DNA from: Rhodospirillaceae bacterium
GTDB lineage: Bacteria; Pseudomonadota; Alphaproteobacteria; Rhodospirillales; JABHCV01
NCBI GenBank assembly: GCA_018662005.1
Contig: JABJHA010000014.1
Coordinates: 62,001 to 126,000 of the forward strand
DNA: 64,000 bases
Reading direction: 5' to 3'
Under the pieces are notes generated by a model. It worked only from the letters and a program-made list of their open reading frames with translations. It was not told where the DNA came from and searched no databases. Below are positions 32,762 through 42,754 of the stretch, in pieces (the stretch's first letter is position 1; the number at the start of each line of letters is the position of its first letter). A program made the position numbers and the translations under genes.

Positions 32762-34524
32762 CAGAGGAGCTTGGCATTGAGGCGTTAAAAGCTGGCGATT
32801 ACAAGTCAGCCATTTCGTATTTTGAGGCCGCAGTCAAAATCGATCCCGACAATGGAGCTATTCGCTATCATCTGGCCCAGGCACTTCGCCATGATGGGCG
32901 CGAAGGCGACGCGATCATTGAAGCGACCGAGGCTCTGGCTCGTGACCCTGCCCACAATGAAGCGGCCCGTCTGTTAACTTACCTGCTCAGCTTCCTCAAG
33001 CTTCGCAATCCCGGTGGTATCAACCCGGCGGGGCTCGCTGCGGCATTCAATTTCATCAACGTCGACCATCAGGTTCTCGCCACCCCGGCCCTGGCTTACC
33101 TTAAGCAATGCACGCCTTTATGTGATGCCCTGATGGTGTGCCAGGCGCAAGGCTGGTCAGCAGGCGCTCAATGGCTGTTGTCATCGAAAGGCCGCACGGT
33201 TTTACGTGATCCCCTATTGCTTACGACATTAGGCGCCGCCGCCAACACGGATCTGGATATCGAACTGTTACTGACGGCATTACGCAAAGTTCTGTTGATG
33301 AGCGCGCCGGATAAAACTTTTCGCAAAGCTCATATTCTGGAATTTATCTACGTGCTGATCAGGCTGTTGGAAATCAATGAGTATGTCTTTGCCGTATCCA
33401 ATGAAGAGCAACAACAGCTTGAGAACATCTTCATTAATCCGCAGGGCGTTGCCAAAGGATCACGGGCGGCGGCGGAAAGTCTATTGCTAAAGGCGCTTTA
33501 TGCACCCCTTTGGCGGCTTCTGGGTGAGGACGGCAAGAATTGTGATGAATGGAAAGTCACACCCAAAAAGTGGGGTGACATGATCAGCGCACATATTGGC
33601 GAAAGAAATAAAGTCGCCGAAGCCGCGCAAGGAATCGAATGCCTTGGTGACATCGGTGATGAAATTTCACAAAACGTTGCCCGCCTTTATGAGGAAAATC
33701 CTTATCCACGGTGGTTGAGCTTGCATACCCCGAGTGTCAAAAGTCGCCGCAATTTATTGGCGGGTTATTTTACAGATAAGGAATTGGCCTTCATGGAGGC
33801 CCCCTGCACGGTATTGATCGCGGGTGCGGGAACCGGTCAGCAGGCCGTCGATGCCGCCTTGGGGTATGGTCCCAATGCCGCCCTCACGGCAATTGATCTT
33901 AGCCTCGCCAGCCTTGGCTACGCCAAGCGAATGGCTGAACTGTTCCAGGTCGACAATCTGCGCTTTATGCAATGCGACATTTTGAATACCGGTTTGCTTG
34001 AGGGAGAATTTGACGTCATCGAGAGCATCGGCGTCCTCCACCATATGGATGATCCGTGGCTGGGCTGGAAGACGCTTGTTGAAAAACTTCGCCCCGGTGG
34101 ATTGATGAAAATCGGCCTCTACAGCAGCGCCGCCCGGCGTACCATTGCCTCCCTCAGGAAGGAAATTGAAGCCCGCGAAACGGGCGATGACGAGCAAACA
34201 ATTCGCGATTACCGCCAGAGCATTATCAATCAGGGTGCGGATGGGGAAGGCGCGTTCCTGTTGCAATCAGCAGATTTTTTCAGTCTCAGCAATTTTCGCG
34301 ATCTGATGTTTCACGTCAGTGAACAACATGTGACGATCCCTGAAATCGCCACCTTCATGACGACAAGCGAGCTGACTTTCCATGGCTTCGAGATTCCCCT
34401 CGATATCGTCGATGGCTATCCGGGCAGCGATGCAATTCTTGATCTTGAAAGCTGGCATGATTTTGAGGACAGCCACCCCGATACGTTCAAAGGCATGTAT
34501 GTTTTCTGGTGTCGCAAAAACTAA
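32758..34524 (+). CDS. TPR-repeat class I SAM-dependent methyltransferase
   Basis: A 588-residue protein. Residues 1-65 hold tetratricopeptide repeats (ALKAGDYKSAISYFEAAVKIDPD and the following repeat). A middle region of about 250 residues is helical and unassigned. Residues about 345-470 are a class I methyltransferase with motif I VLIAGAGTGQQAVDAA, ALTAIDLS and FDVIESIGVLHHMDDPW. The substrate is unknown; TPR-methyltransferases often act on proteins or glycan precursors. The TTG start overlaps the metZ stop, so the enzyme is under SAM-II control and its supply of cofactor and expression are linked. It is convergent with ppc, two bases apart. Confidence 0.8.
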   Translation: MTEELGIEALKAGDYKSAISYFEAAVKIDPDNGAIRYHLAQALRHDGREGDAIIEATEALARDPAHNEAARLLTYLLSFLKLRNPGGINPAGLAAAFNFINVDHQVLATPALAYLKQCTPLCDALMVCQAQGWSAGAQWLLSSKGRTVLRDPLLLTTLGAAANTDLDIELLLTALRKVLLMSAPDKTFRKAHILEFIYVLIRLLEINEYVFAVSNEEQQQLENIFINPQGVAKGSRAAAESLLLKALYAPLWRLLGEDGKNCDEWKVTPKKWGDMISAHIGERNKVAEAAQGIECLGDIGDEISQNVARLYEENPYPRWLSLHTPSVKSRRNLLAGYFTDKELAFMEAPCTVLIAGAGTGQQAVDAALGYGPNAALTAIDLSLASLGYAKRMAELFQVDNLRFMQCDILNTGLLEGEFDVIESIGVLHHMDDPWLGWKTLVEKLRPGGLMKIGLYSSAARRTIASLRKEIEARETGDDEQTIRDYRQSIINQGADGEGAFLLQSADFFSLSNFRDLMFHVSEQHVTIPEIATFMTTSELTFHGFEIPLDIVDGYPGSDAILDLESWHDFEDSHPDTFKGMYVFWCRKN

Positions 34525-34526
34525 AA

Positions 34527-37286
34527 TCAGCCGCTGTTGCGCAAGCCTGCTGATATGCCGTTGATGGTGAGCTGAATGCCACGCAAAACCTTTGGGTTTT
34601 CTGATTCCCGGCGATACTTTTTCATCAGCTCCAGCTGAAGATGATTGAGCGGATCAAGATAGGGGAACCTGTTGTGCATGGAGCGTTCCAGCAACGGGTT
34701 GGCCTGCAAAAGTCTCTCATTGCCGGATATCTTCAAGACCGCATCAATCGAGAGTTGCCACTCTGCACGGATACGATCAAAAATTCTTTTACGCAGTTCT
34801 TCATCGGCGACCAGTTCCGAATAACGTCGGGCGATGGCGATACTGCTTTTTGACAACACCATGTCGATGTTGGAAAGCTGGGTACGGAAAAAAGGCCACT
34901 TGAGATAAAGTTCCTGCAGGAAGGCAGTGCCCTTATCCGGATTATCCTCCAGCCACTTTTCCACCGCCGAGCCAAAGCCGTACCAGCCCGGCAACATCAA
35001 GCGGCATTGGGCCCAGCTAAACACCCACGGAATGGCGCGCAAGTCCTCAATCTTATGGGTCTTGCTTCGCGATGGCGGCCTTGAACCAATATTCATGGTG
35101 GCGATTTCATTGATCACCGTTGAAGACCAGAAATAATCCTCAAAACCTTCCGTTCCGTAGACCAGATCACGGTATGCGCTAAATGCTTCCCTTGAAAGTT
35201 CGTCCATCACGGCCATGTACGCAAGGGGCGGCGGGGTCTGGTTTTCATGCAGAAGGGTGGCATCCAAAGTTGCAGCGGCAAGAATTTCAAGATTGCGGCG
35301 GCCCAGGTCGGCGTTGGAATATTTACTCGAAATGATTTCACCCTGCTCGGTCATACGCAACTGGCCCTGCACCGCCCCGGCGGGTTGGGCCAGGATTGCA
35401 TCGTAGCTGGGGCCGCCGCCTCGCCCGACCGTGCCGCCACGTCCATGGAACAGGCGCAGTTTGATATCGTGACGGGCAAAAAGGTCGATCAGCCCCGTTT
35501 GCGCCTTGTAAAGTTCCCAGCCCGAGGTGACAAAGCCACCGTCTTTGTTACTGTCGGAATAGCCGAGCATCACTTCCTGGACACCATCAAGGTTGTCCAC
35601 CAATTGCCTGTACACAGGGATCGACAACACCCGGTCCATGATATCCAGACAATTGCGAAGATCGGCAATGGTTTCAAACAGCGGAACGATATGCAACGCG
35701 CAACCGCCTTCCGCAGTCACCAGATTGACCTGCTTGAGCAATACCGCAAGTTCCAGTATGTCCGATACGGACCTGGTATTGGATATGATCGACGTGGTGA
35801 TCGCCTTTTCACCCAAGGCCTGGCGAGTAGCCGCTGCCGCTTGCAGGATATCCAGTTCGGATTTGGTATCTTCTGTGTAGTCCCATCCGCTGCGAAGCAA
35901 TGACCGGCCCGAGCGCAGTTCCGCGACAAGCAAATCAACCCGTTGATCCTCGGATAACCGGGAATAGTCAATATCAGCATCAATCGCATTAAACAGTTCT
36001 GTAATAACCTGTTCATGAACCGATGAATTTTGCCGCATATCAAGGCTGGTCAGGTGGAACCCGAAACAATCGACGGCCCGTCGCAAGTCCCGCAAACGCC
36101 CGTCGGCAAGGTCGGCAAGGCCATTTGATTCCAGCGACTGATGAATGATATCCAGATCATCGGCAAAATCGGCCGGTCCCAGGTAAGGTGGGGCGGCACC
36201 AACCGGCTTACGGGGGGGCTCTCCGAGATCGAGTTTTTCTGCCGTAGCCGCCAGGCGGGCATAAACGCCGGATATGGCCCGCCGGTAAGGTTCGTTGGCA
36301 CGGTGGAGGGATGTATCGGGCGACTGTTCATCGAGGTTTTGCAAACCAACCGATACATTGACCAGCGCCGCAGACATGGACATCTCGGCCCCCAAACGGT
36401 GCAACTCCTTAAAATAAAAGGAAAACGCCTTGGCACCCTGACGCTGTACGGTCTTGCTCAAAACATCGGCGGTAACAAACGGGTTTCCGTCCCGGTCACC
36501 ACCGATCCAGCTGCCGATCTGCAAAAAGGACGCAAGCGGCTGGCCCGGACTGTCACCCGACATTTCCTCTAGCCGGTCTTCAATCGCCCTGTAAATTTTC
36601 GGTAGCTGATCCAGGAAGGTGTAATCGTAGTAGGTCAGCCCGTTTGAAACTTCGTCGAGAACATTCAGGCGGCTGTTGCGCAACATGCCGGTTTGCCATA
36701 GCGCCAGAATTGCCCGGCGAATATGAACTTCGATTTCCTTGCTTTCATCGGGGGTTAAATCCACCTGACCGCGCCGCGCCAAAAGGGCCGCAATGGCCAG
36801 TTCATGACCCATTGTGCTTTTGCGCCGGACTTCGGTTGGGTGAGCCGTCAACACAGGATGAACGTGGGCGTCTGCAAAGAAGGCGTTCAGTTCCGCTGTG
36901 CTGATCCCTGCTTCTGCCGCTCGCGCCAATACATTTTTCATAGAGCCGCGCCGGGGTGGATCACCGGCCCTGTCATGACTGCGGGTTCTGCGCACATGGT
37001 GCAGGTCTTCGGCGATATTGGCCAAATGAGAGAACAGGCTAAAGGCCCGTATCACGTCAACGGCCTCTTTCGGATCAAGCCGTTTTAATATTTTTTCCAG
37101 TTCTTTTTTTGCCGGTTCAGCGTCATCGCGATGGTAACGCACCGAGGTTTGGCGGATCATCTCGACGATCTCGAAGGCGTCATCACCGTTCTGTTCGCGC
37201 ACCGTGTTTCCCAGCAGGCGGCCCAACAGATGGATATCATCACGCAACGGCGCATCTTTATCCGCGTTCAAGGAGGCTTCCGTCAT
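34527..37286 (-). CDS. ppc: Phosphoenolpyruvate carboxylase
   Basis: This 919-residue anaplerotic enzyme makes oxaloacetate from phosphoenolpyruvate and bicarbonate. Catalytic blocks are [13 protein letters not shown] with the essential histidine, [13 protein letters not shown], and the carboxy-terminal [14 protein letters not shown] tail that reaches the active site. ATG 37286 is taken as the start; GTG 37292 overlaps the rhodanese stop and is an alternative. The gene is downstream of and probably cotranscribed with the rhodanese gene. Confidence 0.95.
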   Translation of the reverse strand: MTEASLNADKDAPLRDDIHLLGRLLGNTVREQNGDDAFEIVEMIRQTSVRYHRDDAEPAKKELEKILKRLDPKEAVDVIRAFSLFSHLANIAEDLHHVRRTRSHDRAGDPPRRGSMKNVLARAAEAGISTAELNAFFADAHVHPVLTAHPTEVRRKSTMGHELAIAALLARRGQVDLTPDESKEIEVHIRRAILALWQTGMLRNSRLNVLDEVSNGLTYYDYTFLDQLPKIYRAIEDRLEEMSGDSPGQPLASFLQIGSWIGGDRDGNPFVTADVLSKTVQRQGAKAFSFYFKELHRLGAEMSMSAALVNVSVGLQNLDEQSPDTSLHRANEPYRRAISGVYARLAATAEKLDLGEPPRKPVGAAPPYLGPADFADDLDIIHQSLESNGLADLADGRLRDLRRAVDCFGFHLTSLDMRQNSSVHEQVITELFNAIDADIDYSRLSEDQRVDLLVAELRSGRSLLRSGWDYTEDTKSELDILQAAAATRQALGEKAITTSIISNTRSVSDILELAVLLKQVNLVTAEGGCALHIVPLFETIADLRNCLDIMDRVLSIPVYRQLVDNLDGVQEVMLGYSDSNKDGGFVTSGWELYKAQTGLIDLFARHDIKLRLFHGRGGTVGRGGGPSYDAILAQPAGAVQGQLRMTEQGEIISSKYSNADLGRRNLEILAAATLDATLLHENQTPPPLAYMAVMDELSREAFSAYRDLVYGTEGFEDYFWSSTVINEIATMNIGSRPPSRSKTHKIEDLRAIPWVFSWAQCRLMLPGWYGFGSAVEKWLEDNPDKGTAFLQELYLKWPFFRTQLSNIDMVLSKSSIAIARRYSELVADEELRKRIFDRIRAEWQLSIDAVLKISGNERLLQANPLLERSMHNRFPYLDPLNHLQLELMKKYRRESENPKVLRGIQLTINGISAGLRNSG

Positions 37287-37288
37287 CG

Positions 37289-37714
37289 TCACCCCTGCAC
37301 CCAGGGCAGGCTATCAACTTTCCAGCCGTTAATTGTGCCACGGTGGCCAGCGGGGTCCTTGTCGCCTTCAAAACCATAGGCGATGTTGTAACAGGTCGAA
37401 AAACCAGCCGTGGTCAAAGCGATGGCGGCAGCTTTCGAGCGCTGGCCGGAGCGACAGAGAATCACCAGATCCTGGGTCGGATCAACGCCGGTCTCCGACA
37501 CCTGTGTGAGGAAGTCAGCATTAATTTGCATGGACGGAAAGACCAGCCAGGGCACCAGCAACGGTTGACGCGCCAGCGCACTTAAATCCGGCAATCCGAC
37601 ATAAGCCCATTCCGCCGGTGTACGCACATCTAGCAACCCAGCCCTGGTGTTATCAGCCATCACCTGCCAGGACTGTTTTGGCCCGATATCGCCGGCATAT
37701 GCACCTTCGTTCAC
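37289..37714 (-). CDS. Rhodanese-like domain protein
   Basis: A GTG start at 37714, with GAGGGG upstream, gives a 141-residue single-domain rhodanese. The domain starts at [22 protein letters not shown] and the active loop is ILCRSGQRS, whose cysteine would carry persulfide sulfur. Its natural substrate is not evident. It overlaps the start of ppc, an association I cannot explain functionally. A longer frame to 37786 has no ribosome binding site. Confidence 0.9.
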   Translation of the reverse strand: MNEGAYAGDIGPKQSWQVMADNTRAGLLDVRTPAEWAYVGLPDLSALARQPLLVPWLVFPSMQINADFLTQVSETGVDPTQDLVILCRSGQRSKAAAIALTTAGFSTCYNIAYGFEGDKDPAGHRGTINGWKVDSLPWVQG

Positions 37715-37839
37715 CGTAAAACCCCTCAAATAATGGGAGAAACCCTTGTTTCTCTTGCCAATCACCGCACAAATGGATATGACCACTGTAATAAATACGC
37801 ATAGCTATGCGTATTTAATCCGACGACTGAAAGAATAGC

Positions 37840-40800
37840 ATGACAGACCTTACCCTCGCCCATCATTTATCATTCAAAGATCTGTACGACAATGATGGAT
37901 TGATCCGCCTCGACAAGGCTTTCCTTGAACACATGCAAGAAGCCGATGGCGATCTTTCCAGGCGTCTCATCGATGCCCGTAAAGATCCTGACGCTCTGGA
38001 CGAGAAAGCAACGTCCGATCTTATTTTGGATTTAGGCCCACATGTTGATGATTTTATCGGACATTTGTTTGGTATTGAGCGACAGATCCGCGAACTAGCC
38101 GAACGCCATCATGATCTGGCGCCCCTGTTCGCCTGTAAAAGGTTATTCGTTCAACGCCAGGCGGCCAAAAAAATAAAGCCGGATGAAGCCGGGACAATCG
38201 ACGGCTCAGGCCTGGAGCAACAACTGACGGCGCAAATGGGTGACGCCTTTGATCAACTGACATTCGCCAAAACCGTGATGAACTGGCTCGATGATGAAGA
38301 GACCAATGCCGACGCCCTTGATATGGCCAGGCGCTACGCTGCCTGGGCTTTCCATACACAAGCAGGAAAGCAGCGCCATCGCGCCGATGTTTTGTTCAAG
38401 GGGCCTGAAAAAGTCGACTTCATGAATTTGGTGGAGGCCGAAACCTTTCACGACCACGGCACCGATATTCTGCACCTGCCGCCCGAATCTCAACATCCCC
38501 GCGACGGCTTCGCCCTGACCGATCAGGGATGCGATCTTGTCGGCGCGCTTGACCAGGCGAACTATTGCGTCATCTGCCATGACCGGGGCAAGGACACCTG
38601 CTCGCGTGGCATTCGCGATAAACAAAGCGGTGCTTTCGCCAGCAATGAGCTGAACATTCCACAGGCCGGTTGTCCGTTGGAAGAAAAGATATCCGAAATG
38701 CACAAAGCCAAGGCTGACGGTCATGCCGTGGCGGCGCTGGCGATCATCGCCATCGATAACCCGATGACAGCAGCCACCGGTCACCGTATCTGCAATGACT
38801 GCATGAAAGCCTGCATCTACCAAAAACAGGAACCGGTCAATATTCCCGAAGCCGAAACACGGACGCTCAAAGACGTTCTTGAATTACCCTGGGGATTTGA
38901 AATCTATTCCCTGCTAACCCGCTGGAACCCCTTGAACTTCAAACGCCCCCATCCGGCCAGTGACAGCGGCTACAAAGTATTGGTCGTCGGCCAGGGACCG
39001 GCCGGTTTCACCCTTGCCCATTACCTGATGAATGAAGGCCACACGGTCGTTGCCATTGACGGGGCCAAAATCGAACCGCTGGATGCTTCTTTAAGCGGCA
39101 TCAGCCAAAGTGGCGAGCGGACTGCCTTCGAACCGATCCATAGCTTTACCGATATTGAAGAACCGCTGGACGAGCGAACCATGGCCGGTTTTGGCGGCGT
39201 TGCCGAATACGGGATCACCGTGCGCTGGAACAAGAATTTTCTAAAAGCCATCCGTATCATGCTCGAACGCCGTGCCCACTACACCCTGTATGGCGGGGTT
39301 CGCTTCGGTGGTGCGATCACCGCTGACAACGCCTTCGAGATGGGCTTCGATCACATCGCCCTTTGCATCGGCGCTGGCAAACCAACCGTGCTTGGCATTC
39401 CCAACGCGCTGGCCCGCGGTGTTCGTCAGGCATCGGATTTCCTGATGGCGTTGCAGTTGACCGGGGCGGCGAAGTCCGACTCCGTAGCCAACCTCAACAT
39501 CCGCCTGCCGGTTGTCGTCATTGGCGGCGGATTGACTGCCATCGATACGGCGACCGAGGCGCTGGCCTATTACGTTAAACAGGTCGAGAAATTCCTTGTC
39601 CGGCATGAGAAACTGGCTGCCAACGGCGGCGTCGATGCGGACTGGAGCAAGGAAGAACAAGGTTTCGCCGAAGAGTTTCTGCAACACGGCAAGGCTATAC
39701 GTGATGAGCGGCAAGCAGCCGCTAAGGAAGACCGTCTACCCAATTTTGCGCCATTGCTCGACAGCTGGGGTGGGGCGACCATTGCCTACCGGCGTCGCCT
39801 GATTGATGCGCCCAGTTACACCCTGAACCACGAAGAAATCACCAAAGCCTTTGAGCAGGGCATCAATTTCGCCGAGATGGTCTCTCCCGTCGCCATCGAC
39901 GTGGATGACCACGGCCATGCCCAGGCAATCAAACTTGAAGTACAGGAACTGGACGAACACAACCGCCCCAATGCGACAGGCCATGTTATTTCCCTGCCTG
40001 CACGATCAATCCTGATCGCTGCCGGAACCCAACCCAATACGGTGATCGCCCGCGAATATCCCGGTTTTGCCGATCTTGACGGCAAATACTTCCAGGCCGA
40101 AGACGAAGACGGCAATATTGTTTCACCTGAATGGTCGGCCAAGCCCGAAGAAGCGCAAGTGACCATGAAGGTCACCGAAAACGGTCATTCCATTACCTTC
40201 TTTGGCGATCTCCACCCATCCTTTGCCGGTAATGTGGTAAAAGCCATGGCCAGCGCCAGGCGGGGCTATCCGGTAATCAACCGGCAACTGGTAAAAAATC
40301 CGCCGAGCCCCGTCAGCGCGTCCAATCTGGTGGAGCAGCTTGATCATGGACTTCGGGCTCGTGTTGTCGACGTCATTCGCCTGACCCCCAACATCGTCGA
40401 GGTCGTCTTGCACGCGCCGCTGGCGGCCAGGGCTTTCAAGCCGGGGCAGTTTTTCCGCCTGCAAAACTTCGAGGCCAACGCCAAACGCTGTGACGGCACG
40501 GTTCTGGGCATGGAAGGTCAGGCACTGACCGGGGCCTGGGTCGACGTTGAAAAAGGACTGGTCGCCACCATCGTCCTTGAAATGGGTGGCTCATCCAGCT
40601 TGTGTGAACTATTGCAACCGGGAGAGCACGTCATCCTGATGGGACCGACAGGCGCGCCGACGGAAACCCCCGGCGGCGAGACCGTTGTTCTGGTCGGCGG
40701 CGGGCTGGGCAACGCCGTGCTGTTTTCCATCGGTCAGGCGTTTCGCCAGGCAGGATCAAAGGTTCTCTACTTCGCCGCCTACAAAGGCACCGGCGACCGT

Positions 40801-41322
40801 TACCACATTGACAACATCGAAGCCGCCGCCGACACCATCGTCTGGTGTTGCGACGAAGCGCCCGGCTTTGAACCCGGACGCGATGGCGACAAAGCCTTTG
40901 TCGGCAATGTTGTCGAGGCCATGACCGCTTACGCCAATGGTGGCCTGGGCGACAACCCGATTTCCATGAAAGACGCCGAACGGATGCTTGTCATTGGTTC
41001 GGACGTCATGATGAAGGCCGTCGCCGATGCCCGACACGGTATTTTGAAAGAACACCTTGATCCGGCCCATACCGCCATCGGCTCCATCAACTCGCCCATG
41101 CAATGCATGATGAAGGAGATCTGCGCCCAGTGTCTGCAATTGCACAGGGACCCTGAAACCGGTGAGGAAACGATCATCTTCTCATGCTTTAATCAGGATC
41201 AGAATCTTGATCATGTTGTCTTCCCGGCCCTCAAACAACGGCTGCTTCAAAACGCCGTGCAGGAGAAACTAACCCGCCAATGGATCATGCATTGCATGTC
41301 GGACTTGCAAGACGCGGGTTAA
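37840..41322 (+). CDS. Nfn-like flavoprotein fusion: GltD-type oxidoreductase + PyrK/FNR-type module
   Basis: An 1160-residue chain. Residues 1-235 are a helical region I do not recognise. Residues about 240-335 are an iron-sulfur domain like the GltD N-terminus (Cys243, 246, 254, 278, then Cys318, 321, 325). Two Rossmann motifs follow, VVGQGPAGF at 382-390 and VVVIGGGLTAID, for FAD and NAD(P)H. Residues from about 830 to 1080 form a ferredoxin-reductase-like domain, ending in a PyrK-type [2Fe-2S] set Cys1089, 1095, 1098, 1116. These are the parts of electron-bifurcating transhydrogenase NfnAB joined in one protein. Bifurcation is inferred. It is followed by pmbA. Confidence 0.8.
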   Translation: MTDLTLAHHLSFKDLYDNDGLIRLDKAFLEHMQEADGDLSRRLIDARKDPDALDEKATSDLILDLGPHVDDFIGHLFGIERQIRELAERHHDLAPLFACKRLFVQRQAAKKIKPDEAGTIDGSGLEQQLTAQMGDAFDQLTFAKTVMNWLDDEETNADALDMARRYAAWAFHTQAGKQRHRADVLFKGPEKVDFMNLVEAETFHDHGTDILHLPPESQHPRDGFALTDQGCDLVGALDQANYCVICHDRGKDTCSRGIRDKQSGAFASNELNIPQAGCPLEEKISEMHKAKADGHAVAALAIIAIDNPMTAATGHRICNDCMKACIYQKQEPVNIPEAETRTLKDVLELPWGFEIYSLLTRWNPLNFKRPHPASDSGYKVLVVGQGPAGFTLAHYLMNEGHTVVAIDGAKIEPLDASLSGISQSGERTAFEPIHSFTDIEEPLDERTMAGFGGVAEYGITVRWNKNFLKAIRIMLERRAHYTLYGGVRFGGAITADNAFEMGFDHIALCIGAGKPTVLGIPNALARGVRQASDFLMALQLTGAAKSDSVANLNIRLPVVVIGGGLTAIDTATEALAYYVKQVEKFLVRHEKLAANGGVDADWSKEEQGFAEEFLQHGKAIRDERQAAAKEDRLPNFAPLLDSWGGATIAYRRRLIDAPSYTLNHEEITKAFEQGINFAEMVSPVAIDVDDHGHAQAIKLEVQELDEHNRPNATGHVISLPARSILIAAGTQPNTVIAREYPGFADLDGKYFQAEDEDGNIVSPEWSAKPEEAQVTMKVTENGHSITFFGDLHPSFAGNVVKAMASARRGYPVINRQLVKNPPSPVSASNLVEQLDHGLRARVVDVIRLTPNIVEVVLHAPLAARAFKPGQFFRLQNFEANAKRCDGTVLGMEGQALTGAWVDVEKGLVATIVLEMGGSSSLCELLQPGEHVILMGPTGAPTETPGGETVVLVGGGLGNAVLFSIGQAFRQAGSKVLYFAAYKGTGDRYHIDNIEAAADTIVWCCDEAPGFEPGRDGDKAFVGNVVEAMTAYANGGLGDNPISMKDAERMLVIGSDVMMKAVADARHGILKEHLDPAHTAIGSINSPMQCMMKEICAQCLQLHRDPETGEETIIFSCFNQDQNLDHVVFPALKQRLLQNAVQEKLTRQWIMHCMSDLQDAG

Positions 41323-41339
41323 AAGGCCATTTTCCAGCA

Positions 41340-42698
41340 ATGACGGATTCTCAAAGCAATGATCAGGCTGAAGCGCTCGGCCTGTTGGAAGATTTAATCG
41401 GACAGGCCAAAAAAGCCGGCGCCGATGACTGTGACGCGGTCTTTATCAAAGGCGTATCCCTGTCGAAATCAATACGACTGGGAAAACCTGAACATCTGGA
41501 ACGCTCCGAAGGCCGTGATATTGGCCTTAGGGTCTTTATCGGCCAGCGCCAGGCTATCGTGTCATCCTCTGATACCGCACCCGAAGCACTGGCGGAACTT
41601 TCGATGCGCGCCGTTGCCATGGCCCGTGCCGTACCCGAAGACCCCTATTGCGGACTTGCCGAAGCGGGACAATTAGCCAAAGACATTCCCGATCTCCAAT
41701 CCTGCGACCCTTTCGAGCCTGACGCCGAACATTTAAGCGATCTCGCTAGCCGTGCTGAAGAAGCGGCATTGGCGGTTTCCGGTGTTACCAATTCGGAAGG
41801 TGGTTCGGCGGGCTGGGGTGCCTACACGGTAGCCATGGCGGGCTCAAACGGATTTTCTCACGCCTACGCCAATTCCAGCCATTCGCTCAGCGCCTCGGTG
41901 ATTGCCGGTGAAGGCACCGGAATGGAACGCGATTACGACTATACCGCCGCCGTATACGCTGCCGATATGGAAAGCCCGGAAGCCATCGGCAAGAGTGCCG
42001 GTGAAAAAGCCATCAAGCGCCTGCACCCGAAAAAAGTTGAAACCGCTGCTGTACCGATCATTTACGACCCACGGGTATCAAAAAGCCTGATCGGGCATCT
42101 GTCGGCAGCCGTCAACGGCTCGTCGATTGCCCGTGGCTCATCATTTTTGAAAGACAAGATGGGACAGCGGATTTTTGCCAAAGGCGTCAATATCATCGAC
42201 GATCCGCATCGTAAACGCGGACTGAAATCCCGTCCCTTCGACGGCGAAGGCGTGGCCACCAGACGCTCGCATCTGATCAATGACGGCGAACTGACAACAT
42301 GGTTCATGGATCTGCGTTCGGCCCGCCAACTGGGGCTTGAAACGACGGGCCACGCTTCAAGGGGAACCTCCTCACCACCATCACCTTCGGCCAGCAATCT
42401 TTATCTGGAGCCCGGCACCATGACCCCGGAAGAACTGATGGCGGATATTGGGCAGGGACTTTATGTCAACGAACTGATCGGTTTTGGCATCAATGGCGTA
42501 ACCGGCGATTATTCACGCGGGGCCAGTGGTTTCTGGATTGAAGACGGCAAAATCGCCTTCCCGGTCAGCGAAGTCACCATCGCAGGAAACCTGAACGAAA
42601 TGTTTGCAAATTTAAGCGCCGCCAACGATCTTGAATTCCGCTACGGCATTGATGCGCCAAGCGTTCGTGTTGATGGCATGACGGTGGCCGGGCGCTAG
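41340..42698 (+). CDS. pmbA: Metalloprotease subunit TldE (PmbA)
   Basis: The 452-residue protein from ATG 41340 is the non-zinc partner of TldD. The family blocks are LERSEGRDIGLRVFIGQRQA, the GSSIARGSSFLKDKMG block and NELIGFGINGVTGDYSRGASGFWIEDG. TldE lacks the HExxxH motif, as here, and closes the peptide chamber with TldD encoded at 29805-31238. It begins 17 bases after the Nfn-like gene. Confidence 0.95.
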   Translation: MTDSQSNDQAEALGLLEDLIGQAKKAGADDCDAVFIKGVSLSKSIRLGKPEHLERSEGRDIGLRVFIGQRQAIVSSSDTAPEALAELSMRAVAMARAVPEDPYCGLAEAGQLAKDIPDLQSCDPFEPDAEHLSDLASRAEEAALAVSGVTNSEGGSAGWGAYTVAMAGSNGFSHAYANSSHSLSASVIAGEGTGMERDYDYTAAVYAADMESPEAIGKSAGEKAIKRLHPKKVETAAVPIIYDPRVSKSLIGHLSAAVNGSSIARGSSFLKDKMGQRIFAKGVNIIDDPHRKRGLKSRPFDGEGVATRRSHLINDGELTTWFMDLRSARQLGLETTGHASRGTSSPPSPSASNLYLEPGTMTPEELMADIGQGLYVNELIGFGINGVTGDYSRGASGFWIEDGKIAFPVSEVTIAGNLNEMFANLSAANDLEFRYGIDAPSVRVDGMTVAGR

Positions 42699-42754
42699 CT
42701 ACCAGCGCCTTGGCATGTTAATGTCCGGCAGTATTTAACGGGGAAATTACAGCC

